A DNA stretch of 44,753 nt from positions 1-44,753 of the forward strand of contig CAJVYS010000012.1 in NCBI GenBank assembly GCA_913009875.1. The letters run 5' to 3'. The position numbers were made by a program, and so were the translations under genes. The DNA is from an uncultured Gammaproteobacteria bacterium (GTDB lineage Bacteria > Pseudomonadota > Gammaproteobacteria > SZUA-152). The notes beneath the pieces are model-generated. The model saw nothing but the letters and a program-made list of their open reading frames with translations, was not told the DNA's origin and made no database searches. Shown piece by piece: positions 17,190-24,242 of the stretch. The number at the start of each line of letters is the position of its first letter. Positions within the stretch are counted from its first letter, which is position 1.

Positions 17190-17684
17190 CTACAGATAAT
17201 CGCCGAACCCCCAAACCACGGCCTGCAATACCAGCGCGGCAAACACCCCCGCCAACAGGTCATCCAGCATGATGCCGAAGCCACCGTGCACCTGCCGGTC
17301 GATCCAGCGGATGGGCCAGGGCTTGAGGATGTCAAAGATGCGGAACAGGACAAAGCCAACAGCGATCCACAGCCAGCCCGGTGGCGCGGCAATCATGGTG
17401 ACGAGATAACCGGCGAATTCGTCCCAGACGATGCCGGGGTGGTCGTGCACACCGAGGTCGCGGCTGGTGCGGTCGCACAACCAGATGCCCAGCAACGACA
17501 CGGCAACCACCGCCAGCAGATAGCCCCACAGGGGCAGCGGCGCCAGCAGCAGATAGAGCGGGATGGCGGCAAGGGTGCCGAAGGTACCGGGGGCCACCGG
17601 CGCGGCGCCGGAACCAAGACCGAAGGCGAGAAAGTGTACCGGGTTGCGCCACACGCTGGGCGGTGCGGTGTTGCGGCGCTTCAT
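17190..17684 (-). CDS. pgpA: Phosphatidylglycerophosphatase A
   Basis: PgpA dephosphorylates phosphatidylglycerol phosphate at the inner membrane. The 164-residue product shows GAAPVAPGTFGTLAAIPLYL, WDEFAGYLVTM, FRIFDILKPWPIRWID and LDDLLAGVFAAL, all family signatures, plus several hydrophobic helices. The start at 17684 overlaps the thiL stop by four bases (ATGA) and has GGAG nearby, so translation is coupled to thiL. A longer frame upstream lies within thiL and is rejected. The order nusB-thiL-pgpA is a classic proteobacterial arrangement. Confidence 0.95.
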   Translation of the reverse strand: MKRRNTAPPSVWRNPVHFLAFGLGSGAAPVAPGTFGTLAAIPLYLLLAPLPLWGYLLAVVAVSLLGIWLCDRTSRDLGVHDHPGIVWDEFAGYLVTMIAAPPGWLWIAVGFVLFRIFDILKPWPIRWIDRQVHGGFGIMLDDLLAGVFAALVLQAVVWGFGDYL

Positions 17685-18643
17685 GCCCCGCTCCGCGCAA
17701 AGTGATCCCAGCCACGCGACGGCAACTCGCAGGGCTGTCCGTCTGCATCCAGCCAGTGTTGGCCGGGCTCGCTGGTGATACGGCCGATGCGGGTGACCAG
17801 GCAACCCAGGGTGTCGCCCACGCCGCGATCGGTATCGGCCGGCGCGGTGAAGCACAGCTCGTAGTCATCACCGGCAGAAGCCGCCAGCCGCCAGGGGCGA
17901 TCGATGCCGCTGGCCAGCAGTTCATCGGAAAGCGGAAGGCGGTCGATCTCCAGCACCGCCCCCACCCCGCTGGCGGTGAGAATATGGCCGAGATCCTGGG
18001 CCAGACCATCAGAAATATCGATGGCGGCGGTGGCCAGACCACGCAGGGCCAGGCCGGCCCCGACGCGCGGCGTGGGCCGGTGCAAACGCGCCAGCAGGAA
18101 ATCCGCCGGCGGGCCGGCAAATTCCAATCGCCCCTGCTCGATGGCCAACCCGGCCCCGGCATCGCCCAGACTGCCGGTAACGAAGACGTGGTCGCCGGGC
18201 CGTACGCCACGGCGGGTCAGGGCCTTTTCCCGCGGCACGAAACCCTGCACTTGCACACTGACGGAAAGCGGGCCACGGGTGGTATCCCCCCCCACCAGTT
18301 GCACGCCGTGGCGCCCGGCAAGGGCGAAAAAACCCTCGGCAAAGGCCGCCAGCCAGGCCTCGTCGATCTGCGGCAGACTCAGCGCCAGGGTCGCCCAGGC
18401 CGGTTCGGCGCCCATCGCGGCAAGGTCGCTGAGATTGACGGCGAGGGCCTTATGGCCGAGATCGGCGGGTGGAATACCGGCGTCGAAATGGACGCCACTG
18501 TGCAGGGCATCGACGGTCACCGCCAGCGACTGGCCCGGCGGCGGTGTGAGCAGGGCGGCATCGTCGCCAATGCCCAGCGGCACGTCATCGCGCCGCACAC
18601 CGCGCCCAGCGAAGTAGCGGCGGATAAGGTCAAACTCGTTCAT
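17681..18643 (-). CDS. thiL: Thiamine-monophosphate kinase
   Basis: ThiL phosphorylates thiamin monophosphate to the pyrophosphate cofactor with ATP. The 320 residues show FDLIRRYFAG at the N-terminus and the magnesium/ATP loop GIGDDAALL. VTVDALHSGVHFD, LAVNLSDLAAMGAEP, GGDTTRGPLS and ISDGLAQDLGHI follow. Length and motifs fit the AIR-synthase-like family. It lies 24 bp downstream of nusB and overlaps pgpA by four bases. No TPP riboswitch is visible. Confidence 0.96.
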   Translation of the reverse strand: MNEFDLIRRYFAGRGVRRDDVPLGIGDDAALLTPPPGQSLAVTVDALHSGVHFDAGIPPADLGHKALAVNLSDLAAMGAEPAWATLALSLPQIDEAWLAAFAEGFFALAGRHGVQLVGGDTTRGPLSVSVQVQGFVPREKALTRRGVRPGDHVFVTGSLGDAGAGLAIEQGRLEFAGPPADFLLARLHRPTPRVGAGLALRGLATAAIDISDGLAQDLGHILTASGVGAVLEIDRLPLSDELLASGIDRPWRLAASAGDDYELCFTAPADTDRGVGDTLGCLVTRIGRITSEPGQHWLDADGQPCELPSRGWDHFARSGA

Positions 18644-18667
18644 AGGTGTTTTAACGAGCCATCCGGC

Positions 18668-19585
18668 TCAGGATGCCGACTTTTTCTTGCCGGCGTAAAG
18701 GCTGGCGCCGCTTTTCTTTACCGGCGCCTCTTTCTTTGTAGAAAGCTTGGTGGAAGACGTCTTCTTTGTGGGTGCCTTTTTTGCCGGTGCCTTTTTCTTG
18801 GCGGAAAATGTCTTCTTTATGGACGTCTTTTTTGCCGGTGCCTTTTTTGCCGGTGCCTTTTTTGCCGGTGCCTTTTTTGCCGGTGCCTTTTTTGCCACGG
18901 CCTTCTTTGTAACAGCCTTCTTTGTAACAGCCTTCTTTGTAACAGCCTTCTTTGCCGTCGTTTCCTTGGCAAAATCCCGCTTTGCGGCGGATTCATCGGC
19001 AACAGACTTGCGCCCCTGCGTCTCGTCAGGCTTCGCTATCGTGCGTTTTTTGACAACCCGTTTCTTGCTCGCCGTGCGAATAATGGGCGCGCGCTTCTGA
19101 CCATATTTGCCCTTGCCCACGGTGGCATCGGCAGGTACTGCCGGTTCCGGGATCGGGCGGCTGTCGGCGGCCTGCTCCGTGCCGCGCAGCTGCCGCGCCA
19201 TGCCATCGAGAATGCCGTTGACGAAGCGGTGCCCCTGCTCGGCGCCGAACAGCTTGGCCAGCTCCACACCCTCGTTGATGGCCACGCGATAAGGCACGTC
19301 GAGGCGGCGCTTCAGCTCATAGGCACCGAGACGCAGGATGGCGCGTTCCACCGGGTCCACCTCGTCCAGTGGACGCGTGAGCAGGGGAATAATATGGCCA
19401 TCCAGTTCTTCGCGCAGACGGGGAATCTCACGCAGCAACTCACGGAAATAATCGACATCGACGCCATCCATGTCGTTTTCAATGCGGAATGCCGCGTCGA
19501 TATCGAGCGGATCGCCATCGGTCAGCTGCCAGGAATAAAGCGCCTGCACCGCGCACTGGCGAGCCAGTTGACGAGGGTTGGCCAT
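18668..19585 (-). CDS. nusB: NusB antitermination factor with histone-H1-like Lys/Ala-rich C-terminal tail
   Basis: Residues 1 to about 136 are a complete NusB (QLARQCAVQALYSWQLTDGD, LDEVDPVERAILRLGAYEL, INEGVELAKLFG, FVNGILDGMARQLR), which binds boxA RNA with NusE for rRNA antitermination. Normal NusB ends near 140-160. Here the same frame runs on to 305, with about 160 residues rich in Lys and Ala, including repeated PAKKA and VTKKA pentads and a KKKSAS end. The extension resembles AlgP/histone-H1-like bacterial DNA-binding tails. The start at 19585 overlaps the ribH stop by one base (TGATG). No frameshift or stop separates the two parts. Confidence 0.93.
   Translation of the reverse strand: MANPRQLARQCAVQALYSWQLTDGDPLDIDAAFRIENDMDGVDVDYFRELLREIPRLREELDGHIIPLLTRPLDEVDPVERAILRLGAYELKRRLDVPYRVAINEGVELAKLFGAEQGHRFVNGILDGMARQLRGTEQAADSRPIPEPAVPADATVGKGKYGQKRAPIIRTASKKRVVKKRTIAKPDETQGRKSVADESAAKRDFAKETTAKKAVTKKAVTKKAVTKKAVAKKAPAKKAPAKKAPAKKAPAKKTSIKKTFSAKKKAPAKKAPTKKTSSTKLSTKKEAPVKKSGASLYAGKKKSAS
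18826..18960 (-). repeat. Nine 15-bp tandem repeats encoding PAKKA/VTKKA pentads in the NusB tail
   Basis: From 18826 units of TCTTTTTTGCCGGTG or CCTTTTTTGCCGGTG repeat five times (the last is CCTTTTTTGCCACGG), then CCTTCTTTGTAACAG three times and CCTTCTTTGCCGTCG once. Because the unit is 15 bp, gain or loss of copies keeps the reading frame, so tail length can vary between strains. Confidence 0.9.
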
Positions 19586-20055
19586 CAGCCGAGATTCTCC
19601 AGCAGATTGACCATTTCGATGGCCGACATGGCCGCCTCGGCGCCCTTATTACCGGCCTTGGTGCCGGCGCGCTCGATAGCCTGCTCGATGGAGTCCACGG
19701 TAAGTACACCAAAGGCCACCGGCACGTCGTGTTGCAGGGAGGCTTGTGCCAGGCCCTTGGTACACGCACCGGCCACGTAGTCGAAATGCGGGGTACCGCC
19801 GCGAATCACCGCACCGAGGGCGATGATGACATCGTAATCTCCGCTTGCCGCCATGCGCGCGGCGACGATGGGCATTTCGAAGGCGCCGGGCACGCGCACC
19901 AGGGTGAGATCCCCATCGGTGGCGCCGTGTCGCTTGAGGGTATCGATGGCGCCGTTGACCAGGCTGTCGACGATGAAGCTGTTGAAGCGGGCGGCGATGA
20001 GGCCGAAGCGTTTGCCATGCAGGGTCAGGCCGCCTTCGATGGTTTTGATGCTCAT
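19585..20055 (-). CDS. ribH: 6,7-dimethyl-8-ribityllumazine synthase
   Basis: RibH condenses the pyrimidine intermediate with dihydroxybutanone phosphate to give lumazine, the penultimate step to riboflavin. The 156 residues include [33 protein letters not shown] and [16 protein letters not shown] with the conserved histidine, and [17 protein letters not shown]. The length matches the family. It lies 88 bp downstream of ribBX and is translationally coupled to nusB. Confidence 0.97.
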   Translation of the reverse strand: MSIKTIEGGLTLHGKRFGLIAARFNSFIVDSLVNGAIDTLKRHGATDGDLTLVRVPGAFEMPIVAARMAASGDYDVIIALGAVIRGGTPHFDYVAGACTKGLAQASLQHDVPVAFGVLTVDSIEQAIERAGTKAGNKGAEAAMSAIEMVNLLENLG

Positions 20056-20143
20056 GATCGTGTTCCGTATGGTTGTTCGTTCGTTGGGCGGAGAAGCACC
20101 CAGTTCAGCAACGTTTCATCCTACAAATTCTGGCGCAATCTTC

Positions 20144-21271
20144 TCATGCAGACGCTGCGGCGTCACCGCCGATGTATTCCACCACCTCCAGGCCAAAGCC
20201 GGACAGGCCGTGCATACGCTTAGGCGCGGACAGCACACGCATCTTGCGCACGCCGAGGTCGAGCAGGATCTGCGCGCCGAGGCCATAGGTGCGCAGATCC
20301 GGATTGGACTCGCGTTTGCCGGTGTGCTGGCCTTCATCCTCTTCCTGATAGTGCGTAACGCGCTGGATCAGTTCCTGCTCGCCCTCGCTCTGCCCCAGCA
20401 GCACGATCACGCCCTCGCCCTTGGCCTCGATGAAGGACATGGCATCCTCCAGCGGCCAGCTGGCATCGGAGCGTTTCATGCCCAGCACATCGGCCAGATA
20501 GTGCGGCATGTGCACGCGCACCAAGGTCGGCGTATCGCGCTTGATCTGCCCCTTCACCAGGGCGAAATGCACCTGACCGCTGATGCGGTCGCGGTAGGTG
20601 ACCAGGCGGAATTCGCCGATGTCATTGTGCATCGCGCACTCGGCCACCCGCTCCACGCTGCGCTCGTTTTCCAGCCGGTAGCGGATCAGGTCGGCGATGG
20701 TGCCGATCTTGATACCGAACTCGGTGGCGAACTTTTCCAGATCCGGTCGCCGCGCCATGCTGCCGTCCTCGTTGAGAATCTCGACAATCACCGAGGCCGG
20801 CTCCAGCCCCGCCAGACGCGCCAGATCACAGCCCGCCTCGGTATGACCCGCGCGCGTCAGCACCCCGCCCGGCTGGGCCATGATGGGAAACACGTGTCCC
20901 GGCTGCACCAAGTCCTCGGGCTTTGCATCCGGGGCCACTGTAGCCTGGATGGTCACCGCACGGTCGGCGGCGGAAATGCCGGTGGTCACGCCCTCCGCCG
21001 CCTCCACCGAGACGGTAAAGTTCGTGGAATAGGCAGCGTTGTTGTCGTTGACCATCTGCGGCAGGCGCAGCTGTTCGCAGCGCTCCTGGGTCAGGGTCAG
21101 GCAGATCAGGCCGCGACCATTACGGGCCATGAAATTGACATCCTCCGCCCGCACCCTGGCCGCGGCCATGATCAGATCGCCCTCGTTCTCGCGGTCCTCG
21201 TCATCCATCAGGATGACCATCTTGCCCTCGCGCATATCGCTGACGATTTCTTCGATACTGTTTAATTCCAT
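20144..21271 (-). CDS. ribBX: RibBX: DHBP synthase fused to a degenerate GTP cyclohydrolase II-like domain
   Basis: Residues 1 to about 200 are 3,4-dihydroxy-2-butanone 4-phosphate synthase, with the acidic loop [10 protein letters not shown] at 23-32 and [17 protein letters not shown] later. Residues from about 205 to 375 are homologous to GTP cyclohydrolase II. The region that holds three zinc cysteines in RibA reads [17 protein letters not shown] here, with none of them. This matches the described RibBX variant common in proteobacteria, so GTP cyclohydrolase II must be encoded elsewhere. The start at 21271 has AGGAAAG upstream; a frame reaching 21355 would enter an inverted repeat. It lies downstream of ribE. 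Confidence 0.93.
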   Translation of the reverse strand: MELNSIEEIVSDMREGKMVILMDDEDRENEGDLIMAAARVRAEDVNFMARNGRGLICLTLTQERCEQLRLPQMVNDNNAAYSTNFTVSVEAAEGVTTGISAADRAVTIQATVAPDAKPEDLVQPGHVFPIMAQPGGVLTRAGHTEAGCDLARLAGLEPASVIVEILNEDGSMARRPDLEKFATEFGIKIGTIADLIRYRLENERSVERVAECAMHNDIGEFRLVTYRDRISGQVHFALVKGQIKRDTPTLVRVHMPHYLADVLGMKRSDASWPLEDAMSFIEAKGEGVIVLLGQSEGEQELIQRVTHYQEEDEGQHTGKRESNPDLRTYGLGAQILLDLGVRKMRVLSAPKRMHGLSGFGLEVVEYIGGDAAASA

Positions 21272-21324
21272 AATTCTTTCCTGCAACACCCGCATGGATT
21301 CGGGCATTCCTATAAATTTATTTC

Positions 21325-21403
21325 GCCACAGAGGCACAGAGAACACAGAGAACACAGAGATTCAATCGTTTGATCTTCTCTGTGTTCTCTGTGCCTCTGT
21401 GGC
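21325..21403. repeat. Long inverted repeat between ribE and ribBX
   Basis: GCCACAGAGGCACAGAGAAC with two further ACACAGAG blocks (21325-21360) is mirrored by TCTCTGTGTTCTCTGTGCCT with CTGTGGC (21377-21403), around a 16-bp loop. RNA from this segment would form a stem of more than 25 bp between the ribE stop and the ribBX leader, and could attenuate or protect the transcript. It is the most complete copy of the dispersed GCCACAGAGGCAC family. Confidence 0.85.
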
Positions 21404-21412
21404 AAACAATAT

Positions 21413-22069
21413 TCATGACTTGATGAAACCATGCTCTGCCAACAGCGTCTCGGTGACACCGCCCGGCTGCGCGGCCCTCTCACCCAGCAGCAGGCGCTCC
21501 AGATAGCGGGCAATGATATCCACTTCGAGATTCACTCGCCGGCCTGCCCTGAAGTCACCCATGGTGGTCTCCAGCAACGTGTGCGGCACAATGTTCAATT
21601 CAAACTCCGCACCCTTGACACGATTCACGGTGAGACTGATGCCGTCAACGCAGATAGAGCCCTTCTCGGCGATATATTTGGCCAGTCCGGCTGGCGCGCG
21701 GATGCGAAAACGCTCGGAACGCGCATCTGACCAACGTCGCAGCACCTCGCCCACACCATCGACGTGGCCGCTCACCCAATGCCCACCAAGACGCGCGGTA
21801 GGTGTCAGGGCCTTTTCCAGGTTTACCCGCGCACCCGACGACAGATCGCCTAACGTCGTGCAGGCCAGGGTCTCGCCGGAGACATCGGCGACAAAGCTGT
21901 GCGCATCGAGGCTCACCGCCGTCAGACACACGCCGTTGACGGCAATGGAATCACCCAGCGCCACATCGCCCATATCCAGCCGGCCGACGGCAATGGCCAG
22001 CCGCGCATCGCCTTCGCGCTGTTCGAGGGTACGGATCTCGCCCGTTGCCTGAATGATGCCGGTGAACAT
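21413..22069 (-). CDS. ribE: Riboflavin synthase, alpha chain
   Basis: Riboflavin synthase dismutates two lumazines to riboflavin. The 218 residues begin MFTGIIQATGEI and show the internal duplication of lumazine-binding domains (LGDSIAVNGVCLTAV and KGSICVDGISLTVNRV), plus GGHWVSGHVDGVG. The start at 22069 is set by the invariant MFTG; upstream in-frame sequence runs into the decayed antitoxin region. It is first in the minus-strand riboflavin cluster. I searched the leader by eye for an FMN riboswitch and found none. Confidence 0.96.
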   Translation of the reverse strand: MFTGIIQATGEIRTLEQREGDARLAIAVGRLDMGDVALGDSIAVNGVCLTAVSLDAHSFVADVSGETLACTTLGDLSSGARVNLEKALTPTARLGGHWVSGHVDGVGEVLRRWSDARSERFRIRAPAGLAKYIAEKGSICVDGISLTVNRVKGAEFELNIVPHTLLETTMGDFRAGRRVNLEVDIIARYLERLLLGERAAQPGGVTETLLAEHGFIKS

Positions 22070-22212
22070 GTTTGGCCTGTCTCCGTTAAGGGTGGGAAAT
22101 ATATCAGTAAAGCCGTGGACTTTCAGCCGTCCCTGACACCAAGGCCCAAGTGGCGGAACCTCCGACGCCCCGGCGCAGAGCATGGCACAGGAAGCACAGG
22201 ACATCGCCGCCG

Positions 22213-22450
22213 ACAAACCAGTCATCTGATACAGGTCGACCAAGTGGCCCGCTCCCGCGAGCTCATCATCGTCACCAGACACGGCAAGCCCGGGGTCGAA
22301 GTGGTGCCCATCAAGCCGGAACCATCAAGATTACCGGCGACATCACGAGCGACGAAAGTGAGTTTTACGCAGGAATGGGTATCGCAGAAGACAACGGGAG
22401 AAACATAAAAGTGAGCAAGGGTCCGCTATTGGACACCCACATCCAGCTCC
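22213..22450 (+). pseudogene. Decayed Phd/YefM-type antitoxin joined to a PIN (VapC) toxin start
   Basis: On the plus strand one frame reads THL-like sequence followed by VDQVARSRELIIVTRHGKPG and VEVVPIKPE, the core of Phd/YefM antitoxins. After a +1 shift near 22320 another frame continues TIKITGDITSDESEFYAGMG, then KGPLLDTHIQL, which looks like the N-terminus of a PIN-domain toxin (LLDTHILLW in the family). The rest of the toxin is missing. No start codon or full frame survives. I read it as a broken toxin-antitoxin module; family assignment rests on short motifs. Confidence 0.55.
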
Positions 22451-22745
22451 GGTTCGCCCTATCACGTGGAAGCGTTGAGTTGCCGTGCTGTAACCCTCCA
22501 AAAAGCTGTACTACCGGCCCGCAGATTTTTTTGAGGAGCCAAAAACCTATGTTCTGATCTCGGTTTTTCTGTCGACGGAGTGCTCAAAGAGCAGGGTATT
22601 TGTTGTCCCTGTATATCTGCACCCCGGTTAAGAAGCGGACCATGCCCGCAATAATTGGTCAACATGAATCAAGTTATGGGTTTTTTGCATTTTTGCAAAA
22701 GCCGACAGGTTTGAATGTCCCCAGGATGAGTTTGTTAGCACTGTA
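22451..22745. other. Gene-free spacer between two toxin-antitoxin remnants
   Basis: I see no intact reading frame with a family signature here. A weak REP-like fragment (AGAAGCGGACCATGCCCGCA) lies near 22630. GC content looks lower than in the flanking genes, consistent with acquired and decaying DNA. Confidence 0.5.
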
Positions 22746-22921
22746 TTACCCACATAATGCTTTAAGTACCGCTTGTGGCTCCTTATCTACAACATTGAGT
22801 AAAACCAATGCTGGGCCATGAGGGACACGGTCTCCGCGCTCCCAATGACGCAACGTACTTACACTGGGGAACAAGGGGGAACGGTTACGGCTTTCATGTT
22901 GGCATCTCATCGATAAGACTT
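22746..22921 (-). pseudogene. C-terminal remnant of an XRE/HigA (NadS-like) antitoxin
   Basis: The minus strand reads SVSTLRHWERGDRVPHGPAL then VLLNVVDKEPQAVLKALCG and a TAA stop at 22746-22748. This is the helix-turn-helix C-terminal half typical of HigA/NadS antitoxins. Upstream the frame continues poorly (ESRNRSPLFP in place of a normal recognition helix) and soon meets a stop, so there is no intact gene. No toxin partner is visible. Confidence 0.6.
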
Positions 22922-23092
22922 CGGTATTACTTTAGGTCTATCGATAGACGGAGTCAAACACATGGCGCCCCAGCTCAGCGGCAGCCAAAGGTGGTGGTTG
23001 GTTGTGCGGCACTGGAGCGATAGCGGAATAGAACAGCCAGCCCAGGTTCGTGGGCTACTCAAACCGTGGTGGTTTTCACTTGGCGGTCAGGG
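22922..23092. other. Gene-free spacer upstream of the antitoxin remnant
   Basis: There is no reading frame with recognisable family features. It separates the decayed antitoxin remnant from the stop codon of the PilZ-like gene. Confidence 0.5.
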
Positions 23093-24037
23093 CTATGTGC
23101 TGTCCGTATCTTCCTGCACAACGGCCTGGGTGGCGGGGTGTCTCAGCAGGCTGGCCTTGATATCGAGAATATCCACCAGGCCCAGGTTTTCCAACTTGCC
23201 ATTTTTATAGATTCCCTGCAGCTTCATCACCAGGCGGCCACCTGACTTGCGGTACATGCTGCCGTCCAGCTCAAAGCACTTGGGCTGGTGCTCGCTGCCG
23301 AGATCGAAGCACAGGGTGAGGCGTCGGAATTCGCTCAGTCCGTCCAGTTCCTCGGCGGTTTCCTCAAGGTTGAGCTGTACGGATTGTTCGGCGAAGTCAC
23401 ACAGAGTGCAGGTATAAGTGCCACCATCGCGCAGACTGAGGGTAGCGGGCAGGCGGGTGTTGACACGATAGTGTTGGCGCTGATCGGTGAGCACCAGGGT
23501 GCTCGGTATAACATCCAGTAGCACCACCTGATGACCGGCGTAGATGCCGCCACTCACTGGCATGATCTTGCGCACCAGGGTATCGAGGTGACAGAGGATA
23601 CCGTCGTCGGAATTGGCCGTGAGGGTAATGGTGTTGTGGCGGCGGAACGGACCACGCGGGCCCAGCTCGGCGCGGCGCACATAGTCGCGCTTGTTGTCGT
23701 CGTCGGGGTTGAAGGGGATAAGCAGGCTGAAGCTTTCCAGCTCGGTAATCAGGATGTGTTCCTCGCCCGTGAACAGGCGCAGCACACCCGCTGTGCTGCG
23801 GATTTCCATCGGCGAGTAGACGAAGTAGCCGTTGATGCCGTAACCGAGAATGAGGGTGTCCAGGGCGCCGTCTTTCTGGAATTCCGGGTAATAGCGAACC
23901 TTTTCGCCGATGGGGTAGTGCTGGATCAATTCGTTGATCCTGGGCAGTTCCAACGGCTCGTCCACCACAGAGCTCTGCTGTCCGCCGGCGGGCGTGCCCT
24001 TGTCGGCACTGAATACTTTTTTGATGAACTTGACCAT
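23093..24037 (-). CDS. PilZ-like domain protein (possible c-di-GMP effector)
   Basis: The 314-residue protein has a YcgR-like two-part layout. An N-terminal beta domain (about 30-180) includes ELIQHYPIGEKVRYYPEFQK and a C-terminal region starts with QRQHYRVNTRLPATLSL. RVNTR fits the RxxxR c-di-GMP motif of PilZ, but the following D/NxSxxG element is replaced by CDFAEQSVQL, so ligand binding is uncertain. It could serve flagellar or surface control, together with the diguanylate cyclase at 37457. The start is weakly supported. The stop abuts the decayed antitoxin region. Confidence 0.6.
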   Translation of the reverse strand: MVKFIKKVFSADKGTPAGGQQSSVVDEPLELPRINELIQHYPIGEKVRYYPEFQKDGALDTLILGYGINGYFVYSPMEIRSTAGVLRLFTGEEHILITELESFSLLIPFNPDDDNKRDYVRRAELGPRGPFRRHNTITLTANSDDGILCHLDTLVRKIMPVSGGIYAGHQVVLLDVIPSTLVLTDQRQHYRVNTRLPATLSLRDGGTYTCTLCDFAEQSVQLNLEETAEELDGLSEFRRLTLCFDLGSEHQPKCFELDGSMYRKSGGRLVMKLQGIYKNGKLENLGLVDILDIKASLLRHPATQAVVQEDTDST

Positions 24038-24114
24038 GGGCCTGTCATGGCCTCCCTTGGCTGATCATTATCCGCGAGCATGCAGCTATCGGCTCGACAC
24101 AAAAACAGACTGCC

Positions 24115-24184
24115 GCAGGGACGATTCCTCAGGCCACGATGGATTGCCAGACATTGTCATCGCGGCCTGAGGGGCCGCTCCTAC
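24115..24184. repeat. REPIN, family GTAGGAGCGGCCCCTCAGGCCGCGA, left half decayed
   Basis: The right half ATCGCGGCCTGAGGGGCCGC plus TCCTAC (24159-24184) is intact. The left half (GCAGGGACGATTCCTCAGGC onward) carries several changes. It lies between the start of the PilZ-like gene and the stop of purL. Confidence 0.75.
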
Positions 24185-24242
24185 GGGTTGATGTATAAGA
24201 TCGCTGCAAGAAACATGCCTTAAGCTTGGTAGGGTAATCTAC

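Noticed and set aside
18668-19141. Separate histone-like gene fused by frameshift to nusB
   Set aside because: The frame is continuous and no start codon with a ribosome site begins the tail, so a single long NusB is simpler.
17663-19780. Long open frame on the plus strand (705 codons) over thiL, nusB and ribH
   Set aside because: It is the antisense shadow of three well-supported genes; its Cys-rich middle is just the reverse complement of the Lys/Ala repeats.
22070-22200. FMN riboswitch upstream of ribE
   Set aside because: The conserved RFN core (AGGG..., CCCACCGG, GCCGACAG order) is not found by eye in the ribE leader or before ribBX.
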